Assembly (NCBI GenBank): GCA_013115145.1
Contig: JAAPAO010000306.1
Span: 1 to 41,215 of the forward strand
Direction: 5' to 3'
DNA length: 41,215 nucleotides
DNA from: Perkinsus chesapeaki
Taxonomy: Eukaryota; Perkinsozoa; Perkinsida; Perkinsidae
The notes below the pieces were generated by a model. The model saw only the letters and a list, made by a program, of their open reading frames with translations. It ran no database searches and had not been told where the DNA came from. A program made the translations under genes and the position numbers. Positions 1 to 9,091 of this stretch are shown piece by piece (the first letter of the stretch is position 1; each line of letters opens with the position of its first letter).

Positions 1-2
1 TG

Positions 3-701
3 TTAAGCTATCGAATGGTTGGCGGTCGCGAGGAGGTCGAGATAGCTGTTCTGGAAGCCGTCCGGCAATTCAATGTCACTCCATTATCACCAACCTTCCC
101 AATATCGCCTCATGAATGTATGTACATCATGTCCCCTCGCATACACTCCATTGCGAGAGTGACTGGAGGAATCGATGGTGATTTACGAAGTGCTGAAGAG
201 TTATGGCCTGGTCTGGCAGAACTATCGAACAACAACTTCAATAAGCTCAAGTCTTATGTCGACGAACAGACGGCCCGGAAGTTAGAATCACTTGCTCAGT
301 TCACTCTCGAGTGGCGCCGAAGACATTCGCGAGCTCAGAGTTACCTGCAGAAGAAGTGGCGCAGGCTACGTGGAGCTATCATACCTGGTTCGGTGGTGTA
401 TCGCTACAACCCCAACCGTATGAAACTTGGACCGAAGTGGGTCGGTCCCTTCAAGGTGGTGCGCTCGCTATCCCATCATGTTATCCTAATCGAGGATAGC
501 GAAGGAGCTAAAGTTCCAGAGCTGCTTCACAACTTAAAGGTTGTGGACCTCCCGGAGAAGTCCGTTGATCCCGCTGCTACCGCTGAAGACCTAATCCAAC
601 TTGACAAGATTGATGGACCCCCGGTTGTTATTATTGACAGTATCAGCTCTGAGACCCTCCCTAGAAGAAGTGCTCGTATTAGAGGCCGTGACGGACATTA
701 A
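3..701 (+). CDS. Ty3/gypsy-type integrase C-terminus, 5' cut by window edge
   Basis: The frame is open from the first bases of the window, so the true start lies outside; an internal ATG at 15 is not a credible start. The visible part is the C-terminal end of a retrotransposon polyprotein. A helical basic stretch (residues near 75-120) precedes a GPY/F-like module, KLGPKWVGPFKVV, which is typical of chromodomain-less gypsy integrases and helps choose the integration site. The catalytic D,D,E core is not in the window. A Ser/Asp-rich tail ends in a basic segment with RRSARIRG. It is the 3' end of an element whose LTR should lie just downstream, but no second LTR copy is available to delimit it. 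Family-level call is good; the exact clade is uncertain. Confidence 0.75.
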   Translation, partial: LSYRMVGGREEVEIAVLEAVRQFNVTPLSPTFPISPHECMYIMSPRIHSIARVTGGIDGDLRSAEELWPGLAELSNNNFNKLKSYVDEQTARKLESLAQFTLEWRRRHSRAQSYLQKKWRRLRGAIIPGSVVYRYNPNRMKLGPKWVGPFKVVRSLSHHVILIEDSEGAKVPELLHNLKVVDLPEKSVDPAATAEDLIQLDKIDGPPVVIIDSISSETLPRRSARIRGRDGH

Positions 702-870
702 AGGAGGATAATGTTGAAGGTATGATGATGTGTTCAGATGACTGGTGTCGCTCGCCCACAAGCACGCTAGAAGAAACGGTTAGATACTCAGGATAATTAT
801 TGACTTATTATTGATATGATGATATTAGTTTGTATAGCGCATAGATTGATATAAGTAGAGTGATGAATAG
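702..870. other. Non-coding 3' flank of the truncated retroelement
   Basis: This short AT-rich stretch lies between the integrase stop and the subtilase fragment. It probably holds the polypurine tract and part of the 3' LTR of the left element. AAAGGAGG at about 700-707 is purine-rich, but no LTR boundary can be drawn without the partner copy. Confidence 0.3.
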
Positions 871-1167
871 GCAAATGTCTCAGTTGGATTATTCTTCCAC
901 GCAACCTTCTTTGTATTGTGTTCCCACTACGACCTTCAACAAGGGACTTCCCCAGCTGTGAGCATCATCGCTGGTGTGGCTGCGATGCTCTACAGCCTTG
1001 CTCCAGGCCTCTCTAATGCTGATGTTAAGGACATACTCAAGAATACCGCAAAGATGGGTGTAAAGGATTCGAGGGAGAGGAGAATTTTTCCCTTCGGACG
1101 AATTGATCCGACAAGGGCCTGGCGAAGCTCATTCCTAGCGAGTTGGAAGGTCCGTTGTAGTCTCTGA
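871..1167 (+). pseudogene. Subtilisin-like serine protease, C-terminal fragment
   Basis: The frame, open from the stop at 868-870, carries the subtilase catalytic-serine block: GTSPAVSIIAGVAAML aligns with the family motif GTSMAxPxxAGxxAL, with the active-site Ser in GTS. It continues with the usual helix (LSNADVKDILKNTA) and an FGRIDPTRAW segment that resembles the subtilase C-terminus. The Asp and His catalytic blocks are absent upstream, where a retroelement end is found instead. An acceptor-like AG sits at 869-870, so this could be the last exon of a gene, but no partner exon is visible. It is more likely a remnant cut by the retroelement. Perkinsids are known to have secreted subtilases, which fits the proposed host. 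Confidence 0.6.
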
Positions 1168-1323
1168 TGTTATCGTTCCGCCGTCCGCTGTCACTTCAAG
1201 CACAACTTAGTACGGTGTTTTCATGTTACGTCATTGGTTGTGATGCGTCTTAAGTCAAATAATTTTTCTGCGCTGGTGGCACACGTGTGTGTTGTGATAT
1301 TACACATTCACATGCACAGCGTA

Positions 1324-1618
1324 AAGGGTGTCCCATAACTTTTCATCCAATTTCGAATGGGAGTTTCTCCCGAACCAGGAAGTGTTTGATGATGAAATTT
1401 TGAAGGTATATTCGGAGGAGTTTCAAAATTATACTGCCGGAGTTATGCGCCGCTACTCGGCCTCTGGTCTTCACACGAGCTCTGCGCGTGAAAATTTTTC
1501 GGGAGGTCAAAAACTCGGGAATTTTGACCCAATTTTTTTTCATCCCGATCGTTTAGTAACCCAACCAGGATGCTAACCGCGGAAAAAATCATCTCGAAAC
1601 ACGTTCTAACTCGGTCAA
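1324..1618 (+). repeat. Left terminal inverted repeat
   Basis: By eye this matches the reverse complement of 2329-2623 with roughly 20 differences over about 295 bp. It reads open in one frame (1328-1576), and the opposite repeat reads open on the other strand, but this only reflects their inverted identity. Confidence 0.85.
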
Positions 1619-2328
1619 TTCGAGTTTTTTCCCGGAGTCCATGTCCGAAAATCGCCCGAGGACAGGAGATGAGCGTTTCTCCTGCCGCAGTGTCTGACAC
1701 TGCGGCACTGAGTGTCATGCCCTATTTGAAGCTGAGGGGATTTACCATCCCGACCGCACAAGGGGAGGTGATTCAGACCATGGGTTTTCATGTGCCGCTT
1801 GGAGCGGTGAAATTCTGGTGGCGTCCAACGTCATCGATAAGGTCATCAAAGGCAAGGGAAAGGAGGAGGGCCAAAAACCCGGCGTTGAATCGGAGGGCGC
1901 CCGGTGGATCATTGCTCGTCGCCAAGGACTTCGGACTCAGTCCGTCATGGAGCTCCGACAAGTGATCGCGGACATCCGCGGAAAGCGGGTCGGCAAGTCA
2001 TCAGCCCCACGCATCTTCAAAGGACTCGGGCGAGTCGACGACGCACGGCCAATGGAATGGGTCCTCGTCTCAAACCATGTCATGAAGACAAACAACTGCC
2101 CCGAATCAAACGACAAGGTCGATTGGAAAAAACCTGATCGAGGATGCTTGGAAGTCCATCCTGGCTAAGCTCGCAGAGATCGTCCGCGTTGGAGGCGAAC
2201 GTTGCACTTTGGTCCTCGATAGGGAAGGAAAGGCCGTGTGATTCCTCGACATGCATCAGTTACGATAGCGACTTGTTGGATGGAGATGATCTACCGACCT
2301 TCGTGTTGTCACGCTCCGAGGAGGATTC

Positions 2329-2623
2329 TGACTGAGTTAGGACGTAGTTTCGAGATGGTTTTTTTCCGCGATTAGCATCCTGCATGGGTTACTAAACGAT
2401 CGGGATGAAAAAAATTGGGTCAAAATTCCCGAGTTTTTGACCTCCCGAAAAATTTTCACGCGCAGAGCTCGTGCGAATACCAGAGGTCGAGTAGCGGCGC
2501 ATAACTCCGCCAGTGTAATTTTGAAACATCCCCGAATATACCTTCAAAATTTCATCATCAAACACTTCCTGGTTCGGGAGAAACTCCCATTCGAAATTGG
2601 ATGAAAAGTTATGGGACACCCTT
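2329..2623 (-). repeat. Right terminal inverted repeat
   Basis: Inverted partner of 1324-1618. Its outermost bases, followed by TTTACAG, supply an AG acceptor-like signal right before the Mpv17-family start codon. Confidence 0.85.
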
Positions 2624-2634
2624 TACAGTCCAAG

Positions 2635-4164
2635 ATGGTGGCTGTTATTACTGCATGGCTCTCCAAGTTGGGTAAGCACTACAGCTGGTATGCCGCCAAC
2701 AAGCCATATTTAACCAATTTCATCTCCGGTGGAGTTCTCGGCTTCCTTGGTGACCAAATATGCCAGAGGGTGATTGAAACTGAAGATGCTGCTGGAGTGA
2801 GCTGGAAGAGATGTTTTGCTGTCACAGCATTCTGTGCCTATTATCAAGGAGGAGTCGACACGTTAATCTATCGATTATATGACAAACGCTTGCTTCTACC
2901 AAAGGGTATCGGGCTCTTTGGAAAGGGTATGATTATCTCATTGGTTGATAACTTTATCCATGTACCTATATTATATACTCCTGCATTTTATATTACTATT
3001 GGTATGTTACAAGGACATAGCTGGAAGGAGACAATTGACACAATGGTGAGGGAGTATTGGCCAACACTGTCTTTATGTTGGGGTATGTGGATACCATTAC
3101 AAGCTATTAACTTCTCAATAATACCATTGAGATATCAGGTAACAATAACAACAATTACTATCATCATTTACTCTAAATATACTGTGTGTTAAATTTCAAT
3201 AGTAGAGCAAATCTCAAGCATCGTCGTCTTTGTAATTTAATAGTAATAATTAATAGGGCGACTAAGGACTCTAACTGTTGAATAATCTTGTATGAGAAAT
3301 ATGGATTAGTACTTGTAAGAAATATAAATTGTGTGGCGGGGGCGGGGGCGGCGGCGGCGTTGGTGGCAATAAAGGCATGAAGTAAAATGGGTAATAATGA
3401 TGACATGTAGGATTCCTGTCGCATGAGAAATTGTGTGAATAGTGCCTGCCTGATGATGATGAATTTCATGGTCGTCCTTGGTGGTGGTTGTTGAAGTTGT
3501 TGTTGTCACTAAATAAGATAACCTTGTGATTGCTGTCATACAACATCATTCGATCACACTTGGCGATGGCCGCCGCCGCCCCCCTGGAAAGTTTAAAAAT
3601 AGATCATCGTTAGGCAACCTTTCAACAAGGTAGCAGATCTAGTAGATGGTAGTTTGACATACGACACAGTACACGACGACGATGACGATGACGACCGCCA
3701 TCATCATCATCATCGTATTACATATCCAGATACAACTACTATACGATAGACTATGGTACTATACACAAGGACACTCTAACACAAGTTTAAACGATATTTT
3801 ACTCGTTTACAAGTCCTTAGTCGCCCTGCTGCTGCTTATCATTAAATTACAACATCTTTCAGCGTATCAGTGTATCCCAACTAAGTGTCCATATAACACT
3901 GTAGAATGATAATAACACAGACTGTATTATTATAATTGTCATTATTATTACTGCTGCTGCTCTTACTTTCAGGTTCTATTCGTAAACATAAGCTGCCTTA
4001 TATGGAATGTAGCTTTGGATTTTGTAGCTCATGGTGGTTTAACTACTGATACTGATAATGAAGATTTTATTAATAAATGTCATAGTCATTGTGATCATGA
4101 TAGACCAGTTAGTTATCGTGATATTAAACTTCATACGCATCATAATAGAGGTGAAGCTTGGTAG
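2635..4164 (+). CDS. Mpv17/PMP22 family membrane protein, 2 exons
   Basis: Exons are 2635-3138 and 3973-4164, joined in phase 0 across an 834-nt GT-AG intron, giving 231 residues. The first exon has the family N-terminal signature (WYAANKPYLTNFISGG, then GDQICQ). The C-terminal signature spans the junction: a WIPLQAINFSIIPLRYQ stretch before it and VNISCLIWNVALDFVAH after it. Family members are four-helix inner-mitochondrial or peroxisomal membrane proteins of about 180-230 residues, thought to affect small-molecule permeability. The start at 2635 is the first ATG after the transposon end; an in-frame ATG at 2611 lies inside the inverted repeat and is not the natural start. The His/Asp-rich tail is unusual. 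The intron holds a G-rich run near 3333-3360. Confidence 0.9.
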
Positions 4165-4710
4165 TCAGCAACAGCAGCAGGTTGGTTAGAGTATTATAAC
4201 GGTTGTATGTTAATATACTGTCACTACTACTAATGTCGTGTTGGTATAAATTAAAGATAAGACATGTTAATGATAATGAAAGATATTACAACAACAACAA
4301 CAAGACACCACTGATGAGGCCATCATGTAAACTTACAACGACCTCTTCAGGGCTTGTCTATGTTTCGACAGTAGCCACAACGACTAGTTCATTGTCGATA
4401 ATATACTCGACTCGATATAGTTTAGCATTCGATGAGTGCTTTATTGAAGGCTCCTGAAGGGATAGGGAGGCTTGCACACGGTGCATCAGTCAAAGATGGC
4501 CTAAAGGAGGCGACACAGCAGTGACCGGCAGCAGCTGAAGCAGTTGGAGCCCAACTTCTCGTAGCCCACTTTTTGTCCACAGTTTTTCCCTGAAGAAACT
4601 GCGTTCTCATTTTAACGGCATGTTAACGGTGTTATCAGAGATAACTAATCTGTAGGAATAGTTCACCAATTGCTGCAACCTGCTGCATACTGCTGCAGTT
4701 GATTAACTGA
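4165..4710. other. Gene-free stretch between Mpv17 gene and protease relic
   Basis: Short open frames here (for example 4203-4457) are AT-rich and low in complexity and show no family motif. I looked for the missing N-lobe of the pepsin-like protease (a DTGS block) in all + frames and did not see it. Confidence 0.4.
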
Positions 4711-5438
4711 CGAGATGACAGTGACAGTGACGGTCATCACCGTAATAACTTGAAAAACCCCGAAGCCTCTAAATGGTAACATTATCGCTATTTACCTCAA
4801 TCCACCTGGTGCTGCTACTGAATACAAAGGTTACCTTTTATTTGGCGAAGTTGTACACCACTTATCTTTATACGAAGCTGCTCCACTGAGGTGTACACCA
4901 CTTATAGACCCAAAGACGCGGTGCGAATGTGATTTCTCAAAGTTGCCAACGGTGATACTACTACTGTTTTGATGAGTGACACAGCAATAATCGATAGCGG
5001 TTGTAACATGATGATTGTCCCACCACGTCACAGAGGGAATATTATGTCGGCTTTACAAAAGAAGACGAGCAAAGCAGCAGCAGCAGCCGGAACTACTGTT
5101 GATGATGCCAGAGATGGTTGGTACACTTTCAATTGTTGTGCATACCTCAAGTTCTTGCCTACTCTTTATATTGGATTTGGTTTTGCCGGCGGTGATGATG
5201 TAACGAATGAGATATCTCATCAGGGCTACTTTTACGGAACGTATCTCGTGAACTGTATCCTAGGAATCAGTTTCAGGTAGGTCTCTGGGTCATTCCAGAT
5301 ACTGCCTTCATCTGTAACTATTTTAATGAAGATAATGAAGGAATTGGATATGCCAAATTGATGGCAGTTATATATTACTACTATCGCCGTAGAACTACTA
5401 CTTATCAGATATACAACACTATACTGTGTTTGGTATGA
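4711..5438 (+). pseudogene. Pepsin-like (A1) aspartic protease C-lobe with three frameshifts
   Basis: Four consecutive pieces in changing frames together read like the C-terminal lobe of an A1 protease. They are residues ending LKNPEASKW (to about 4776), NIIAIYLNPPGAATEYKGYL...FGEV (from 4778), AIIDSGCNMMIVPP (near 4985, carrying the second catalytic Asp as DSG), and VIPDTAFICNYFNEDNEGIGYAK (5290-5355), matching the family ending LGDVFLRxYYxVFDxxxxRIGFA. The shifts fall near 4777, 4930 and 5275. The gaps are too small for introns, so this is a decayed gene. The N-lobe with the first DTG is not visible. Neighbouring genes are free of frameshifts, so scattered sequencing error is a poor explanation. 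Confidence 0.65.
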
Positions 5439-5938
5439 TGATGATGATGATGATGAAAGGTATGTTGATATACAACGATTGTCATCATTTGTCTTATAAT
5501 ACATTCTCCTTCTTCCATATTTAACCATTTAGGTCGTCAATATGAGATAACTCCCATAAGGTTTGCAATATATTATTATGTTGTGTTTTATAAGTATCAT
5601 CATCACAACAACACCTTATGATGACATAATATATTCCATTATTTCAGCAACTGATATACTTTTCATGCTCTCCCAAGGCGGTAAATTAAACCAAGATAAT
5701 AACATTTAATAATAACACACCAGTATACGTTAATGCACCTACTCATTTGTCTACACCTTCATCTCCCTCCACAGGTGTAAAGTGACTGAATATTATTGAG
5801 TGCATTGATTCAATCCAATCTCTCATCATCGGGGGGTTATTGACGTTGATTATTATGTGATCTATTAACTGGGATAATAACACAACACACCAGAACTGCT
5901 AAAAATGAAAGTCTGTAGTAGATAAGTTGATTGTTGTT
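5439..5938. other. AT-rich intergenic region
   Basis: No supported gene. It contains ATG/TAA triplet runs and an acceptor-like TTTAG at about 5530 followed by a short open piece (RQYEITPIRFAI) that might be a further remnant of the protease. The opposite-strand frame 5232-5528 is a shadow. The region probably includes the 3' untranslated end of the methyltransferase gene. Confidence 0.35.
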
Positions 5939-6864
5939 TTATACGCTTAATATTTTAATACCACATCTCATTAGCAAATTAATATCTTGTGAGACCAGCT
6001 TAGCTCCAGTTGGATCGACATAGATACCATTTTCATATTTAGGATTAGTGAAACAATCATCTAATAAAACATCACCAGTGCCAATCCATTCAAACTGGCA
6101 ACCTTCACCACGCTCTTCAGCACGTCTCACTAAGAACTCGAAAAATGCCTTCAACTCATGTTCAGCATATTGAGGATAATCAAATAATTCATCCATAACA
6201 ATAATAGTGCCAGGGACGACCATATGGCCGACATTATCGAATATGCTCTTAGTTGACTCGTACATTACAGAGTCATTATGAAGTAGAGCTATAGTTTCAT
6301 TAGCATGCTCTTTGGCAAAACCAGGTAGAGTGTCATCAAACATACCAACAACAAGCTCCACGTTATCGGGGACTTCTGGTAGCTTAGTTTGAGCAAATGA
6401 ACCTTTGGCTGTCTCTGGCATGGCACCCTGAGCTGGTTAATAACTAGCAAACACTCAATAAATTGTGTAATACCTACCTGTTTAGGTACCCAATCAGATG
6501 GTAATCCTTTAAAGCTGTCAAAACCATACATCTTCCGACCGTTCAGTTCACCAGCAATGTATCTAGTAAACCAACCTGATAATAATACAAGTTATGATAA
6601 TAAGGGGCAACCACCACCACAGCCACAACACTTACCAGTGCCAATACCAAAATCAAGAATAAGACCGTTTTCCGGTATAAGATTTCTTTTGAAAATCTGA
6701 TCCAATGGCGCTGTTGGTAACTTGGGTATTCTACCATCATCAAGGGATGCAATAGTATCAGCCACGAACTTCTTATAGTCAGTATCGGTATTCACAGTGA
6801 CTATCGTTTTGACAGTCTCCTGTGGTGGAGGAGAGGTATCCGAGGAGAATTCATTAGGGGCCAT
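5939..6864 (-). CDS. Class I SAM-dependent methyltransferase, TylF/macrocin O-methyltransferase-like
   Basis: Exons 6636-6864, 6478-6575 and 5939-6427 (all minus) join in frame to 271 residues through GT-AG introns of 60 and 50 nt. The SAM-binding motif I, LILDFGIGTGW, is split by the first intron. It is followed by YGFDSFKGLPSDW, the usual FDSFxGLP block of TylF-like enzymes, then VELVVGMFDDTLPGF and ALLHNDSVMYESTKSIFDN, corresponding to the LHxDxxxYxST metal/substrate block. In this family the Asp residues bind Mg2+ and the enzymes methylate hydroxyls of sugars or small metabolites. Here the usual LHID is LHND. Substrate unknown. No signal peptide is evident, so it is probably cytosolic. 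Confidence 0.85.
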
Positions 6865-7301
6865 TAATAATGAACTGGATACACGTAACGGAGTTATCGA
6901 GTATTAAATTGCCAATATTCATCAAGATGATGATGATGAGGAATTAAGCACGCATGCGCTCCGACACAAAAAGGGACAGAATAGTGCAGAATTATTATTG
7001 AAGTACTCAACCCAAATAGACGTATCTCAATAATAATTAGAGACTCATTTCTTATCATGTTAACATGCTGTTCGTGTTATAACTCATACCACTCTCTCCG
7101 TTTCAACAGCAGTTCATTAGGTATACCCCTGTGAATATTATTAACACAATAACCGTCCCCTTCATCTTACCTGGTATAATGGTACCAATGGTGGTGGTGA
7201 CACATCATAATTATTAAACCTTTCATTTTGTAGCATGACTAATGTCTCGCATAGGTTATATATTTCATATATTGTAGATTGTCGAACTAATGATGATTTA
7301 A
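6865..7301. other. Intergenic region upstream of methyltransferase
   Basis: It contains the promoter side of the methyltransferase gene (minus) and the 3' end of the next minus gene. ATG and TAA triplet runs; no RNA gene or ORF with recognisable content. Confidence 0.4.
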
Positions 7302-8633
7302 TTAATAATTACCAAGGTCATTATTATAACCACCTTCCAGCACCTTGGATAATATAGAGTTTTGCTCTTCAAGGGTTTTAATCTTATTTCTGATAATAAA
7401 CATTATCATTATTATCGTCATTATTAAAACTTATTATCCTCTTTTTGCATCATTTCTATCATCTTAGCCCTTGCCTTAACCATATCCTTCAATATCGCAA
7501 TCTAATGAGTATCCTCCTCCGCTGCCTATTATTATAAGTCCGACTACTCCAACCTCTACCTCTTCGTCAAGGTTAATATCTCTTGCTTTATCGTCATTCT
7601 CGCTTGTAGTTGATGATGATGATGTGTCACCATTTTCTGATTTGTTACTTTCACTAATATCTTAATGATATATATTTCACACTAATCAACATTACTAATA
7701 CCATCATCATCATCCCCCTCCTCATCCTCATCAGTAAATGATTCATTAATAATAATTTCTTCTTCTTCAACCACTTCATAACTATCTTCAGTTACTATCT
7801 AATACATGATGATGTTCGTTATTATTATATATTATAATAATATCAATATGAAATGCTCTAATCTACGGCATCAATATGATATTGATTATTAATACTCAAT
7901 AATAACAACAACTACCACCCTATCTGGATTTATAATGACCGTCTTTCCCACCTCCCCAAATGATGATGGTATTGGACTGTCACTATTATTATATTTATCG
8001 TTTAATATCTTCTTGAGTGCATCAAACCTGCGCATGTAAATGATGTTTAATCTCTGTATATATTATTAATAACCATAAGTTAGCATCATCATCACAGCTA
8101 AACATTAATTTAATAAATCTATTATATTGCGGCGGTAGTTCCTAATAATAATAATCTACTAATAATGGCTCATAATAGATACCAATATAATAACAGGAGT
8201 ATCATCTTTGTTATAATAAGATACTTCACCAATACTTGATATAGGCACCTTCATTAGACCACTATTAGATGATGAAGATAATGATGTACCTAAAGATTAA
8301 AGGATAAATTAAAAACTCCGAAAATTAAGAACAACCGACAATAAAGATATAACTAATGCATCCGAGTTTCTTATTTTTACCTAGAGTGTTTTTATCATTA
8401 TTATAATTTAATGGTTCAAATACTAGCTCATCATGATTAGGTGTAATACCACCAGTACCTGTATATGTTATTATTATACTTATTAATAATATAAACCTAC
8501 ACACAGCAGAGTGTCCTCCTCCACTTCTATCTGTATTATTATTAATTGATAATATAACAGGTATTCTAATAACCATTATTATATTATATTATTTATATTA
8601 TTACCCTTTAATTAGTTTATCAATATTAGACAT
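7302..8633 (-). CDS. PH-like domain protein with acidic linker and coiled-coil tail, 10 exons
   Basis: Ten short exons close into one frame of 277 residues: 8605-8633, 8501-8565, 8381-8458, 8183-8289, 8074-8141, 7916-8027, 7696-7798, 7548-7660, 7431-7501, 7302-7389. Every junction is GT-AG and phase-consistent; most introns are 35-46 nt. Residues about 1-130 look like a PH-type fold: MSNIDKLIKG at the start, IILELPPQYNRFIKLMF, and ANLWFDALKKIL as the usual C-terminal Trp helix. Residues 150-215 are Glu/Asp/Ser-rich. The tail (KDMVKARAKMIEMMQKED and KTLEEQNSILSKVL) is a coiled coil. I do not recognise a specific family. The PH assignment rests on pattern only; a scaffold or membrane/cytoskeleton adaptor role is a guess. 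Confidence 0.7.
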
Positions 8634-9091
8634 TATTATTACAAATATCACTAATAATAGCTTCAACAATAGATGCTGTTCTATAAAGGTGAAGATTCCG
8701 AAACCAGTTCCCAACACCACCAACTCGGAGGAGCCGCCTCCTGCTCTGTGCATGCGTGCGAAATGGCGCCGTCCTCCTCCAATTTGGTGTAATGGTAGAG
8801 CATCTGACTGACAAGGCCATAGTCTCGGGTTCGAATCCCACAGAGTTTATATCAGTGTAAAATCTTTAACATCGGCTTGTCATTGTGTCCTGATATTCCC
8901 GTAAGTTAGGGTCAGGAACATGCTATGCTTAAATATGTCAAATAGACAGTATAGCTGGTCATGAAGGATAAATCAAAATAATTATAGTTTAATATATCTC
9001 TGTAATCTACAAGTGGAACAACTCTATAGATCGGGAATACATATTAATACGAATCTTAGCTTGAAGCTCGCTCTAAACTCCTCATTCAGTT
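8634..9091. promoter_or_regulatory. Shared upstream region of divergent genes
   Basis: The PH-like gene (minus) and the sugar transporter (plus) start head to head 458 bp apart, so this interval must hold both promoters. It also contains a tRNA-like pol III signal at 8784-8850. No TATA box can be called against the AT-rich background. Confidence 0.4.
8784..8850 (+). other. tRNA-like element with A and B boxes
   Basis: TTGGTGTAATGGTAGAGCA resembles a tRNA A box/D arm, and GGTTCGAATCC, 43 nt further on, is a perfect B box/T loop. The acceptor ends do not pair (the 3' side AGAGTTT has no partner upstream) and only three T-stem pairs form. It is therefore a tRNA pseudogene or the head of a tRNA-derived SINE rather than a working tRNA. 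Confidence 0.5.

Larger units (their letters stand above)
1324..2623. mobile_element. TA-flanked DNA transposon with about 295-bp inverted repeats
   Basis: The two ends begin with AAGGGTGTCCC and its exact reverse complement, and each is flanked by TA (1322-1323 and 2624-2625). That is the target duplication expected of the Tc1/mariner superfamily. The inverted repeats are very long for that group. The 710-bp centre has no intact transposase. A 116-codon open stretch (1818-2168) has a helical basic region that could be a decayed helix-turn-helix, and an open segment follows at 2148-2240, but no DDE/D motif can be assigned. It is therefore probably a non-autonomous derivative. The centre also has a perfect 8-bp-arm palindrome near 1687-1703. 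The right end lies 11 bp upstream of the next gene's ATG. Confidence 0.75.

Noticed and set aside
1328-2619. Two similar proteins encoded on opposite strands (starting MSHNFSSNFEWEF)
   Set aside because: They are translations of the transposon's inverted repeats; the frame is conserved only because the repeats are nearly identical.
3333-3570. Minus ORFs over the G-rich segment
   Set aside because: They are in the Mpv17-family intron, with GGCGGC and GTTGTT repeats and no family motif.
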